DNA from: Lineus longissimus
Taxonomy: Eukaryota; Nemertea; Pilidiophora; Heteronemertea; Lineidae
NCBI RefSeq assembly: GCF_910592395.1
Contig: NC_088308.1
Coordinates: forward strand, 2,482,001 to 2,546,000
DNA: 64,000 nt
Direction: 5' to 3'
Part shown: positions 13,541-25,276 of the stretch, piece after piece
Numbering within the stretch: position 1 is the first letter of the stretch
Layout: each line of letters begins with the position of its first letter
The notes under the pieces: generated by a model
Told to the model about the DNA's origin: nothing
The model's database searches: none
Seen by the model: the letters and a program-made list of their open reading frames with translations, nothing else
Position numbers and translations under genes: made by a program

Positions 13541-16500
13541 ATGCCTCGAGAAAGCAACAATAATCAAGACGGATGTGTTCCTTTTTTCACGAGGCGTCTT
13601 GTTATACCATCCGTAATACTGTGTGTGGTCGGCCTCATCCTCCTGGGGCCGGCCGTGTGGGCTATCTCAAATAAACCTGAAGACATGTAAGTAGTAGAAG
13701 CATACAATGACTTCATATGTCATATCCCTTTCACTGGACCCTTGGGGTTCCTAAATCATGAGTGAAAAATGAATGTCTGCAGCGCAAGACACCAAAACAC
13801 TTAAAAGCGAAAACGAAATTATTAAAAGAGGTCATTTAAAACTTTAGGTGCAACAGTCCATCACCGTGAAGGTCATCGGTGGGACTGGCTGAACAAACTC
13901 GTCATTCATTTTACTGCCTTCCGCCCTCAGAGGAGTATTTTGCCGTTTCCTCTCTATTATTTTTACTGCCTTTTCTCATTTCCACAACATCCTAATCACT
14001 CGCTGCAGACGACATGGCTGTTAAAGAAACAAACACAAGAATGCCCCGTTTGTTATTTTCAGACCTAGATCCATGGAAACCCAGTGGTTCAATTTCCGAG
14101 AGCATTCTTTCCTCTCAAAGCCATTATATGAGCGAGTCGATTAGTCACCTGCCATAAATTAGAACATCGATTTGATGTCAAATTCATTTTTAAAACATGT
14201 AATCTTCAATAAATAGAAGCGCAACCAGCTCTTGCACCTTCAGAAACTGTAAGGTAGTAAGTGTTATTGGTACAATCCACCACTTGCCATTTTAGACTCA
14301 ACGATTCGTGAAGCTTTACTGCACATCGTACAACCTCGTGACCGCATTAGGCTTCTTCTTTTGAGTATTATCGCGGAAAGAAACAGGTAGACCTGCAAAG
14401 TCGTCGAATGATAATTGCAACATGATACGTAGAACAGAATTATAGAGCCCGTTTGTATTGGACGGACATAGTTTTTGTATCCAAGCAGCAATTCTTCGAC
14501 ACGCCACCTTGCATACAGGTTGCCGTCGTGAAATCTGTATAGATATCTTTCTGCATGTCATTCTGGTGGTGGCTAAAACTAATTCGTGACGGTCTTTTTA
14601 AAAACAACATCGGAAAGTGAACCATAAGGCGATGGGCACGATGATGAGTTCTTGAGTAACTTGTCCGAGTGCTTTCTATGGTTTCGTTACGATATGACTC
14701 TTATTCTGAAAGCTTTTACACTCAGGTTCGCCCACGACACCCCAACGCCTCGCCATATTTGGTATTGTTGTCTGAAGAAATTGCATCCAGATCATAGGCA
14801 GTTTAACATCCCTAAACATTTTATATATACTGAAAATATAAAAGATCCCTGCGGTGCAGAGAATCAGTTTGCATTGAATGCATGGCATTTCATGACCTTC
14901 TTGAAATGTGTCCGGAGGGGCATCTGCAAAATGATTTTGCCAATTCATTATACCAGTCTGAGTGATGCTGATTTCGGATGTCATAACTTTTGTATTCGTC
15001 AAAGAAAGTAGCAAGTGACGTTTGATGCATGACATTTTATGACCTTCTGAAACCGTGTCACGAAAAAATCAGACCAGTTCATTATGCTCATCAAAGTAAA
15101 GTCTGGTAACAAATTTTATCATTAGCCGAAGAAAAAAGCCTCGTCGCGTTTGATGCAAAGCATCCTATGACCTTTTCAAACAGTGTCACGCAAAAGAAGT
15201 CGGCCATTAATTTCGCGGTCCTGTTGTATTTCAGTCCTTTAAATACCCCAGGCAAAGAGTAAGTATTTTATGAGATCTTCTCACACCAACGCTATAGAGG
15301 TAGTCCTTACGTATACGGTCTTTAGATGCACAGCTTTCCGGTCATAATCTTGGAAACGAAGATTCCTCAGGAACCCAAAGGATTGGTGGTAATGACATTA
15401 CGTTTCTTTGCCAATACCAGCCTCGGGCTATTGACCTCCACGGAAGCTCTTTCGTGGGGTAGATATTACCAAGATTTGCCCTGATGACCCTTTGATATAA
15501 CAGTAGAACAATGCCATGGGAATTTAGGTATGAGCGGGCTTTGTTTAAAGATAATAGACCGTGTATTCGGCTCGGCCTAAATTCGTTTAATTGCAATAAT
15601 GTAATGGACAATGTGATAACTCCATACCGGTGTAACATCTGTGGTTGTTTCCCATGTGTCAGTGTTTCCAAACAATAGGCAGCTAGAGAGACCACGACTT
15701 TTCAATAGGGGGATACACAGAAAAACTTGTCAATCTATTTTTGAGCGTTCCCAAACAATGAGGGGAAACACTCAAAAACAGAAACACTCAAAAACATTAC
15801 ACCGGTCCTACTTGTTCACCCTAATTGTTATCAATCGCTGACTCAGATCTTCTGTCAGGTTAGTGAGATCACGGCTACTGTGAACAATGGTATGACTAAA
15901 GTAGAAAAAGAGTGAACTGGAGACCACAACCTTGGCATCATTGCAAATCTATATGGCATAGTTTATTAGGGCAGCGAAGGGTTTTGATACGTGTTACTGA
16001 GGTTGTACATACGTTTATTGGCTTATTCACTAGGAATTTCAGCCAGTGAAAGTCAGGGGTTCTCTAAAAACATGTGCATGTAAAGAAGTTATACGTAAGG
16101 CCAACCTGTATGTCTAAAGCTTTAATGCAGCGACCAATATGAAGCCTGTACCCCTACCGACGTGGGTACAGGATTTACATTAACCGCTGCATAACTGCAT
16201 TAAAACCATACTATCGCTATTGCTGGCTCGCTAACTCAGCTGTATTACTCTTTCTTCAATGCACGTCACCTTGGCAATGAGCACGTTATGAGAAACACAT
16301 TATATACACTTTCTTTCATACGCTGCTATGACAGTAGAAAGGGCTACCGTCAGAGGATCAGGCGAGGGGAGACTTCATTTGTAGATGCAGTTGTGGAACA
16401 GGCCTTACCCCGAAGTTGGACGGATAATCAACTCGATCGCTCCACGGTCAACAACGGCCAATAAAACCGTATCTGCTAATCTTTTATGATTTTATTATCT

Positions 16501-17425
16501 ACATGTATCAATTTAATCGGTGCACTTTAATCATAACTTTGAAATACGCACTTTATTAAGACAACGAAGTTATCCGCGACTGACGTTAAAGCACTTCATT
16601 TCCAATTATCTTATTTCTCGGGTTTCAACTATTTTCGTGTTAAATCTTTCTATCGATTCATTATTAATACGCCCAGTCTATATACAGTTGATGCAGCTAT
16701 TGATTTGATCGTTTCACCAGGGTCTAGACTCTGATCTCACGTCGTAACACTTGACATCCACGAGAGTTTTTTCTTCATTGCCATTGGCTATAATCCGTGG
16801 CTACACATTTTGTTTCCACTTACCCACCAAAACGCACGGTAGTTATGATACAATGTACATTGACATTGTTTTTAGCAAATCAGTAGCAAATGTAACGGAC
16901 AGTATACACTTATCTGTCTTGTTTGAACTAACATCATTTGAGGAGTGCGAAACCAGTAAGATCATATTACATGATTTCATCTACCTAGTGCCAAGGACCA
17001 CCGGCAGGTCTCGCAACCTTTACGAAGAACTACCAACAACGAGTAACGAAGTAATGCATTTAACCGACGATTTGTGAAGAGTTCCCTGATTCCGCGGGCT
17101 ACTAAATGTAAAAAGCCACGCGGTCTTGATGATAACAGTATCACCAAGAATTCATAAAAACTGGTCTTTATCAACTGATGGTAACACACACCTTCGTTCT
17201 TCGTCGTTATAGTTGATGAGCGGGTACGTTTCATATTTCTTCATTAAATATGTCCACATATTTTTGTTTTGCAGATCATTGGGTCCAACGTTATTAGTAG
17301 TTTCGATGGGTTTAGTTTTAATGAGTGTAGCACTTATGTACTCAGAGAGACGGCGGATGCTGATGGAGTTGACGAGAAATGCATCAACACAGGTAAGAGG
17401 GGACAAGAATGGAGAGAAAAAATGA
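13541..17425 (+). CDS. two-helix membrane protein family, locus A (divergent member)
   Basis: Predicted small membrane protein of unknown function. Exon 1 is 13506-13686 (coding from 13541). It ends in phase 2 at GTAAGT, after a basic FFTRRL motif and a first hydrophobic helix at about residues 20-41. After a 3.6 kb intron, exon 2 (17275-17392; acceptor TTTGCAG) gives a second helix (about 51-69), then the charged tail SERRRMLMELTRNASTQ. Exon 2 is followed by GTAAGA at a phase-0 boundary. If that donor is not used, translation continues 10 codons (VRGDKNGEKK) to TGA at 17423-17425; if it is used, the last exon is unidentified. The spacing and phases match loci B-D, but sequence identity is low. 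Membership rests on architecture and a shared F-x2-(R/K)RL motif. The first ATG in exon 1 reading this frame is MPRESNNN. Confidence 0.68.
14872..15225. repeat. decayed three-unit tandem repeat
   Basis: Three related units begin near 14873, 15022 and 15150. Each opens with TT(G/T)(A/G)ATGCA and continues through a TATGACCTT(C/T)T-like core to a GTGTC(A/C)CG-like block, then an A-rich stretch and ATTCATTAT or a variant. Units are about 130-150 bases and have diverged substantially. They lie in the long first intron of locus A. Open frames on both strands here (14652-15035) are explained by the repeat and not by a gene. Confidence 0.6.
15506..15770. mobile_element. dispersed repeat, composite copy joining two repeat parts
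   Basis: The left part (15506-15590) matches 5330-5414. The right part (15642-15770) matches 38361-38520, sharing GTGTTTCCAAACAATAG / CTGTTTCCAAACAATAG, AGAGAGACCA, ACTTTTCA and GAGCGTTCCCAAACAAT-like blocks in the same order. This copy therefore links the two other copies as pieces of one transposon family. I see no transposase motif or clear terminal inverted repeat, so the class is unknown. It is within the locus A intron. Confidence 0.6.
17003..17210. mobile_element. MITE copy 1 (diverged)
   Basis: The left end, GGCAGGTCTCGCAACC then TTACGAAGAACTAC, matches the left terminal repeat of the clearer copy at 34147. The right end, CCTTCGTTCTTCGTCG at 17191-17206, matches part of that copy's right terminal repeat. 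The outermost right bases are degraded. Its left end overlaps the open frame 16751-17077 and it lies just upstream of exon 2 of locus A. Confidence 0.5.
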
Positions 17426-20400
17426 ATCAGGAGAAATCACCTCAAGAGTATAAGTAAAGGCAAAGAATTGGGAAGTTCTTTGTGTTCAGTTGTTTACTTT
17501 CTGCTTTCTTCTCATCCTTTAAATCCATGGAAACCAAAATCAGTTAATGGATGACACGTCAATAGCACTATGACATTGTTTGATCACCTAACCTCTGTTT
17601 AAGTGCATGATCAATGCCACTCTCCGGTCCGCTTTCTTCACGATCAATACATGTTCCCTCGGCACCGGCAATACCTTCACCTTAGCCCATATTAACGACA
17701 GCAACCAACAGTCATCAGTTTCAACCACGGACCTAGTATTTCTACTAGTCGATGAATGAAAATATTCAGTGGTCGTGCTATCGGAGAGGCGCAATGGAAA
17801 TATCAGCGCCGTTCCGGGTTCGACTTCCGGCCACACGGTATGCTCGAATGACAGTAGGTTTTCTACAAGGTCTCCTCGTACTGTACATTTCAAATTGCCC
17901 AATATTTGTATAGCGAATAATTTCCTAGTTGACGCTCAGATCTAAAGTCAATATTTCATTTTTTGGTCAGCTGTTAAGTGGTCTAGTGAAAATGCATTTG
18001 TTTCCATCCATCCATCAAGCGCTCATCTTCACCCAGATAAATCCGGGGGAAAATCTCAGAAAAAAATAATTCTTGTGACAAGCCATTTTGCTCGGCTGTC
18101 TTTCCTTCCTCGAGTGCTCATTACGGGCAGCCGCGTCTGCTCTCCTTCACCAACGCCTCGGCTGTTAATAAAGAGGTTGTATTGAGCCTCGGGTGATTTG
18201 TTACATCCACCAATTTCCTGGCTGCGCTACATAGTCATATAAGATGGTCTCGTGTATAGCTTGGTTGATCATAAATGAGGCTTCGATTTTGCTGAAGCAT
18301 GTCGCATATGGTGAGCATAAGAAACCGTTCACCAAATCTCGCCTGTTAGTAAGGGAAGATGGATAATGAAATCGGCGTGGCAGATATACCCCGTAATGAC
18401 GTTTAGGAAACATTATCAGATTGATTTGTAATTATTTCTATGGGAACTGTTTAAGGGAACTGTTTAAAGTGGCGTATCAATCGATAGAAATGCTCAAAGT
18501 GACATGTCCATCAACAAATCAAGTCTCGTTACCGCCACGCAGAAGAGTGTTCTTCAACTACGTTGTGCTAATCTGTCGGATTCACTTTAAACGTGGACAG
18601 ATCAAAGAGAGCTGATAGCGCTTACTCAATTGTTCTCCGTAAGTCAAAGTTGGGCGATCAAACAATGTTAAACCACGTGCTGACGTTCCGGCCTTGCCAA
18701 TACGGTGCTTAACAGCATCGTAAAGAAGTATAGCATGAAAATACAATTAGAAAAAGCAAACACCAGAAAGCATATTTTTCCTGGTAACAAAACATTGGGT
18801 CAGATCTATATTCCGCCGCGCAGTACAACTTGAAATTAGTGAAAGCGATTTGCCCTAGTCTGTGAACATGGTGTTTTTTTCTTGCCAGTTTTGTGACGTT
18901 GTACACCTTAGTACGACCCAGTACAGTGCAGAACCCCTTGTTTTGTCCAAATCGTGGTACTATTGTAAGGTTTACACATGATTATACAGGTTGTCCCAGA
19001 AATGCACGATCCAATTGGCTACACGAACTAATCATATCTGGAGTCAAAATGAAGACTAGTCTTATACTAGTACTTTCTTTGGATGAAATAAGAACTTCTT
19101 ACCATACGAAGGCATATCACATCCAATATTACTGATATGACTAACTTGGTCTTAGCATTTTAGGGATACACTGTCTCATACTATTAGATTTTTTTACCCC
19201 CAAGAGCCCTTTTTTGTTCTGTTGAAGGGTAAGATGACCGTTTACAAGGCAAACTTTCAATGGTCGGTCCACCATGTTCACTAGATTAATTACATCATCA
19301 AACGATAAACGGATTATACAAATGAACCTGAAGTAACCGGAGAGAAGAGGCCTGATGCTCTGAAAATCACAAAAACACTACCGTTGTGAATACTAAAAGT
19401 GCCGAGGTTCAGCAAGTTTGCATTCATAGAAAAGCACGGTGGCACTGTGTACAACTGCAATTCCTAGACCACCAGCAAATACGAACCCGTCTTAGAAGCT
19501 TTTAGCTCGTGCAATTGATACCGTCACCTCTTTTTATGTGACACCGAACGACAGGCGATTCTATCATTATCACGCCTTAATCACTTAATCACGCCTCTGC
19601 CTGTGACTTGATACACAAAACTTGACCTAACAGTGTTATGGTAGTACAGCCACAATGCCAGAGGTTGATCTCAAGCACCGGCATCTTATCCATGATTATT
19701 CCTTGTAGAGACTGGGCCTGTCAACAAAGTCGATTTTCTCCGGTTACTGTCAAATTCTCATCGCGAATACTTTCGGTCAATATATGGTTATGGTTATGGT
19801 TATACATGGATGGAAATCGTAATTAATATGATTACTGTTAATTGATAATGACACTTTCCTACTATTAGGACTCATCAGTACAATGGAGATCGCAGGTATG
19901 GCACTGTCACATAATAGCAAGCTGATAATGCACTCATTAATGTCTATCGGCTTGTAGGCTTATCATTAAGTTCAATGCAAATCGTGAGGAGATGCACACA
20001 GCATCATCGTCGCAAAGCATAGAAATACATGTTGCTATATAGATAGGTAACTGTTCGCAGTTGGAGGTTCCTGTTTTGGAGCGGGCTGCACGTCTTTCTG
20101 TGATCTTCTGTAGAGTTTGGGAATGGGATGTCCATGTATGTCTTTCTGTTGAATGTATCCACTCTTACCCCGTCCAAACCTAAAATTTATGTAAAGTGTC
20201 TCTGATATTCCTTTTCGCATGGTCGTAGACTTGTTCTGTTGTGTCTACAAGGGCGATGACGGAGTCGTCACTGTGTCAAGGGCCGTACTCGACCACATGG
20301 CCCTAACGGCCAGTGAAACATTCCTTAGTTCGCTTCCTTGTTTGAGCACGGATTATTAAATCACGCACCAGTCTTAAATGCACTGGCGTCATTGCGTATC

Positions 20401-21078
20401 TTCATTAGAAATTGTCGATATAAAGAAAATTACATCACGTTTTAATCTGCTTGAAATGTTTTAGACTAGAAATTGATAACTGACTGTTAGGCATGGGTGT
20501 CATTTCGTTAAAAAAAACTTATCGTGGCGCCATATTTTCTTCTGGGCTCGACTCGAACTGTACGATACGGTGAAATATTTGGAAAAAACATTCGGGTCCC
20601 GCTTATGAAAATAGAACTCTTAACTTGAATAAGTAATAAGTAATAAGTTGCAATTTACTGATGTTAGTATTTCCCTGGGCTCCTGACAGTTCGTCATCAA
20701 CCCTTAATGGTTTTTATCAGACACGTGTACCAGCCTACACATCACATTATGAAATATTACACCATGCTATCACATTCGTCACATTCAAGAATACAAATGA
20801 TGATCGAATTATTGTCATGATATGGAACAGTTCCTCCATAATTTCCAATAACTGTTTAGAAGCTCGATGCTACCATATGCTTGTTTTATATCAGCGGCGC
20901 CTGGAGGAAAGCTCCATTTCATTACGGTAATAAAACATGGGGTCTTTTAATCTATGGCAATCGCAATGGCACTTTACAATGTATGTCCTTGGTTATCAAA
21001 GTAACTGTTTCGACGCGGCATCTATCTACTAGTCCATCTTGAGGAATACAACCTACGAACTCCCTAGATGTTGTCTTG

Positions 21079-21573
21079 ATGTGGATGTCTGCCTTTAGAC
21101 TCTCAGCTGTTGTTTCTCCTGTGACCCTCGCTCGTTTATGTTCACCCCAGAGTGCTGTGCTTGTTGTATTTGGAACTTTGGTACAATGCTTGCAGTTTCA
21201 GTCAAAGGAAGAGCACTTCCTGAGAAACCTTTCATTCAGAAACATTTCTTATTTCAACAGTGTGGCCAGCATTGCTATAAATGAGGGGGCTGGTTCGGCC
21301 AAAACATCAATGGAGTTTCGCGGCGTCTGCTTACTGCAGCTCCTCAGTGAGGAAAAACGGGTTGTTGTACCAAACGATAAATCAACCTTTAGAGCAAACG
21401 ATTTGTCTCAACAAACAACGGTCATTATTGTTGATCATTACTTTGATGTCATGCTGAATCAGTTACGCAACTGTTATTTAGCACATACAGGCGATAGGGC
21501 ATGCATTGTCGACATTAGTACCGGATTTATCACTTGTTTACGGCATAATTTGCATGCTAACAAAACGATTTAG
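21079..21573 (+). other. orphan open frame, unrecognised
   Basis: A 164-codon frame from the first ATG. It has a hydrophobic N-terminus (about residues 5-35), then a mixed hydrophilic region with no motif I recognise. There is no obvious start context, paralogue, intron structure or polyadenylation signal to support it. At this GC content one such chance frame in 64 kb of six-frame sequence is not surprising. I list it only because it is the longest plus-strand frame; it could also be degenerate transposon sequence. Confidence 0.15.
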
Positions 21574-23446
21574 CATGCTGATCACAATACTTATCACGTG
21601 CCCAATTCGCGAGCGACAGCAATACTTATTATGTGCTCGGTTCGTATACGATTAAGCATGCCCAATCATTCGTGTGCACATGCACCTCTATGCATCGATA
21701 TTTTTGGGATTCGTTTTCAGCAGAACATGCAAGTCCGGTGGCAAATAAGGCCTCAAAACAGCAGTAGATTCTTAAAACTTGCCATGCTCAGCAAAGTTGA
21801 CATGAATGCCATGCGACATTAGCTTTTGATTTGGTTTGGTTGCACATCTCCTTACTTGATACCGGTAGTAGAATACTGGTAACATCTGCGCCATCGGTTA
21901 AGTGCCGTTTGACCTTCCAAACATGCGCCCAAAGATGGATAATGGTTACTGGAGTTTGCAGAAGAATCGGTGTGATGTGGAAAAAGTGTTCTCATGTCCA
22001 AGCCTTCTATGACGATTTATAAGAAATCAGTGACCGAAAGTTAAGATTGCCATTGAAACGAAGTCGTTGTTGGTATCGTTAAAACAGTATATGCTAGGGT
22101 AGTATCCCCATCTACACCAACATCTTATAGGGAACGTTAAGGTTTTATAATCCCAAAGAGAAATGCCATAACAATTTTACAAATAAATGAGAAACCTGAG
22201 CGGCGTGCAGGTGGCCACTGTACAAGATTATAGAAGCAGCGCCTGCAAAACTATGTTATCAGAGACCCATCCTTTTTACATGATAAATGAATTCTATAAC
22301 AGTTATTGACAATGTCTCAGAAACACCGCATCTCGCTTAAATGTCGGCGATGGTTCTCTAAGGAGGTCTACCATGTTTGCGTCGTGTGTTAACCCAATAT
22401 TCCTCTCTCTCGGCGACGATAGGATTACTATTGACTGAATAAGCTCGCGGGACAAGTATCCATAGACAAGTGATCATTGCGTTTGCTGTGTTGTAAAAGC
22501 GGTGCAGCTGGCTTTAGCATCGACACTTAAGGATATTGGCTCTAATTCTAAATGAAATCGTATCGCAATCGTGACGGCGTTTTTCCAATCTTCATTTCTG
22601 AGATGGCTTTCCGTGGGAATGTGCATGTAGACTTGAGAAGCCATCATTTACATAGATGTCGGCGCGGGGCTTGAAGCAAATACTGTTTAATTCAGGTTCA
22701 GTCTGCCACAGCATAAGCGATGTTCTCTGCTCAAGAAAACGGGTTCATTAGCTTAAATCAACGGGTAACTGAATGACAACGCGTGTACGGAGCAACCTAG
22801 TCTGTATACATGTAGGAGCATCGATCTCTAATACCATTTGACCTGGCCGTCGCTCCTGGTCGCATCTGTGTTAACAATTAGACTCTGTTACGGCCCCCGA
22901 GCAGTGCTTGGCAAATTAGTTGGCAACTCGAGCTCTACCCGAAGGGAACGTAATAAATGGGCTGGAAACGCTCTGTAGAAACGACTTGGCAACAGGCTTT
23001 GTCTAAACTTCCCAAGTGGTGTAGAGGCGCTGGCTGCAAGGCATGCTCTTTGGATCAGATCAATCTTAATGGTGCAATTCAAGACAGCCTCGAGTTCGAC
23101 TGTTTCTTCATCTTATCATGGCCATTATTTCTTTACTAACATCGAATTGATCCTGGAAGGATAATGATGTTCTTTAATACATCAGAGATACATTAACGAT
23201 ATTCTTTTCGCAGACTGCATTGTAAGATAACATCAACTATTAGTCTTTACGTCTTGATTGACAGTGCGATAGATATGCATGTTGACCTTTTACTTGGAAG
23301 TATCAAACAGCACTCATTTGTTTCTCCGTTCCAGCATAGTTGTATCCAAAGGAACTCTCTTTGGTACACTTAACAGCCGCTCTGATACATATACCAACTG
23401 TAGGTTGCCAACGTCTCCAACTCATTGTGATATACTGTATATACAT

Positions 23447-23504
23447 GAAGAAGTGTCGAAATGGTCTCTGCGTTACGCCAGGCCATTTCGACACCGAGTT
23501 CTTC
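23447..23504. repeat. stem-loop, 12 bp perfect stem plus 6 bp outer stem
   Basis: GTGTCGAAATGG (23453-23464) is exactly complementary to CCATTTCGACAC (23483-23494), with an 18-base loop. GAAGAA and TTCTTC pair outside it, across a 4-base bulge. Total length is 58 bases, within the size range of a pre-miRNA hairpin. The mature sequence matches no miRNA that I recognise, so it may equally be a fold-back remnant. Confidence 0.5.
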
Positions 23505-25081
23505 AAATGTGAGCAAGGTCATGGGACGGACGGCAGGTTAGAAAAGGTTCTTCTTTTCAACACATTACCTCACTTGTGACGATTCCAAAGGAGTTAACAT
23601 GCGATTGTTATACTCCCACAAGCACTGGTGGCTCCTGATACGTGGCTCTTTCCTTCGTTTGCAGCAAGATCCGCTGGTGACTGACACAAGGGCAGGCGAT
23701 TTCCTCCGCGCCGGGAGAGTAGATCCTAAAGAAAAGGTGGCCAAGCTCAACAAGGAGCCAAAGGTGTAGATGGAGGCAAAGGTAGGGAGCTTGAGCCCAA
23801 AGACCTTGAGCTCGATACCCCGGCTGCATCAATTGTTATGTCATAAGACAACATGACAATTTCTGTTCCTTCTGTGTACATTAAGGTCTGTACGTTCGTG
23901 ATACGTTGATGCCTTTCAAAGGCACTATCATGGTGTAGACTATTCACAAAAAACGGGCGACCAGGGGATTACAACTTTGACTCCCGTTCTCTGGTTGTGG
24001 GCTGGCCTCTCCTCCGCCCACTCACTTATACTGGATTATCGATATCCGAGCGAGGTAACCAATTTTCAAAACATTGATGGGTTTCTTCTTCTTTTCCAGC
24101 TATCAAAAGACCTCAGTGCCTATTGGCGCGCAGCAAGCACAACATTTTAATATTTTTACCTTGAGCTTTTCCAAAGGTGTTTCTGGAGACCGGTTTTATA
24201 ATTGCGTAATGGCGGATTTTAGAATACGCCGGAAGTCACCCAGGATAAACAAAGATGGACAATTGGTTTGTGTCAAATTGTTTCCAGAAATTATGATTTC
24301 TTGGATATTTCTAGTCATTAGTTGACCAAGTTTTATCTGATGTTTTAGATACAGTTTATAACCTAAGTTCATGATTCGATTTTTGTTGAGCAGTTGTGGA
24401 TTAATGCAACAGATTTTGCCAGTGGGCTACAGACGATGCTGCAAATGACATCTGTGTTTGGAGAAAAGAACTGAATTTCTGCAGGAAATGCACATGGATG
24501 TGGATGCGCTGTTTTATGGAAGGAAATGCAAGGGAAATCTGTAAATTTGAGCTGGATTTATTCCAAGCAATAATATCTTGAGTTTGGCAGCATTTTGGAT
24601 ATGCAACACCAGGAATTATGCTGTCTTTGATTAATGTGTGAGGTTAAGGCAGGAGTAGTTGAGGTAAACAAGACGAAGGATATAGGTGTACTTTTCTGGA
24701 AGATATTTCGATGCCCTTCTTCTAAGAAACCCGCTAACCAGAGCGTCGCCTGGAATGTCTAAGATATTTCGGATTAAAGTCTCTAAAACAGGCTGACCTA
24801 GAAGTTACAATGTATCTCAAGGCAATGACAGTGTTATCAAAGCAAGAACAGTGTCATCCATGGAAATCACAGTTTAATTCAAGGGAAGGCATCAACACAT
24901 AACATTTGTGAAAGCTTTTCGCACTGCTGTGACCGGTACACTTCATTGCCGATCATCATTTTATCACCCTTACTGCTTTAAAAAATCATAACTTCCATTG
25001 TTGATATCCGCATTTAAAACTATGATACCTTTCCTTGAATTAGGTGTAGTTTTTTTTCAGGCCTGCTCTTTTTTGTTAATA

Positions 25082-25276
25082 GGCAGGCTTCGCAATCCGC
25101 GGTCCGGGTCCGCAGTACGAATAACGAAGTACGCCGTACGAATATCTGAGGTGTCATCAAGTCATTTCCGCTTCACTCATGAATCCGGGAAATGTTCAAA
25201 AAAATTGTCGATGAAGAGCATTTCCATATACTTCGTACATCGTTTTTCGTAGGTATTCGTAAGGGTTGTGAAACCT
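25082..25276. mobile_element. MITE copy 2
   Basis: The left terminus GGCAGGCTTCGCAATCC follows a TA, as expected for TA target duplication. The right terminus, read in reverse complement, is AGGTTTCACAACCCTTACGAA, which aligns with the left terminal repeat of copy 3. The outermost bases of the right end are altered. The interior is rich in TACGAA/TTCGTA words on both strands and has no coding potential. Confidence 0.55.

Noticed and set aside
14652-15035. Overlapping open frames of 119 codons on both strands
   Set aside because: They lie on a decayed tandem repeat, and similar length on both strands is typical of noncoding low-stop sequence.
17815-17835. GGGTTCGACTTCC, considered as a tRNA B-box
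   Set aside because: No matching A-box, acceptor stem or anticodon arm could be folded on either strand nearby.
21076-21573. Longest plus-strand open frame considered as a gene
   Set aside because: No recognised domain, and its first codon is not ATG. I kept it only as a low-confidence unexplained frame.
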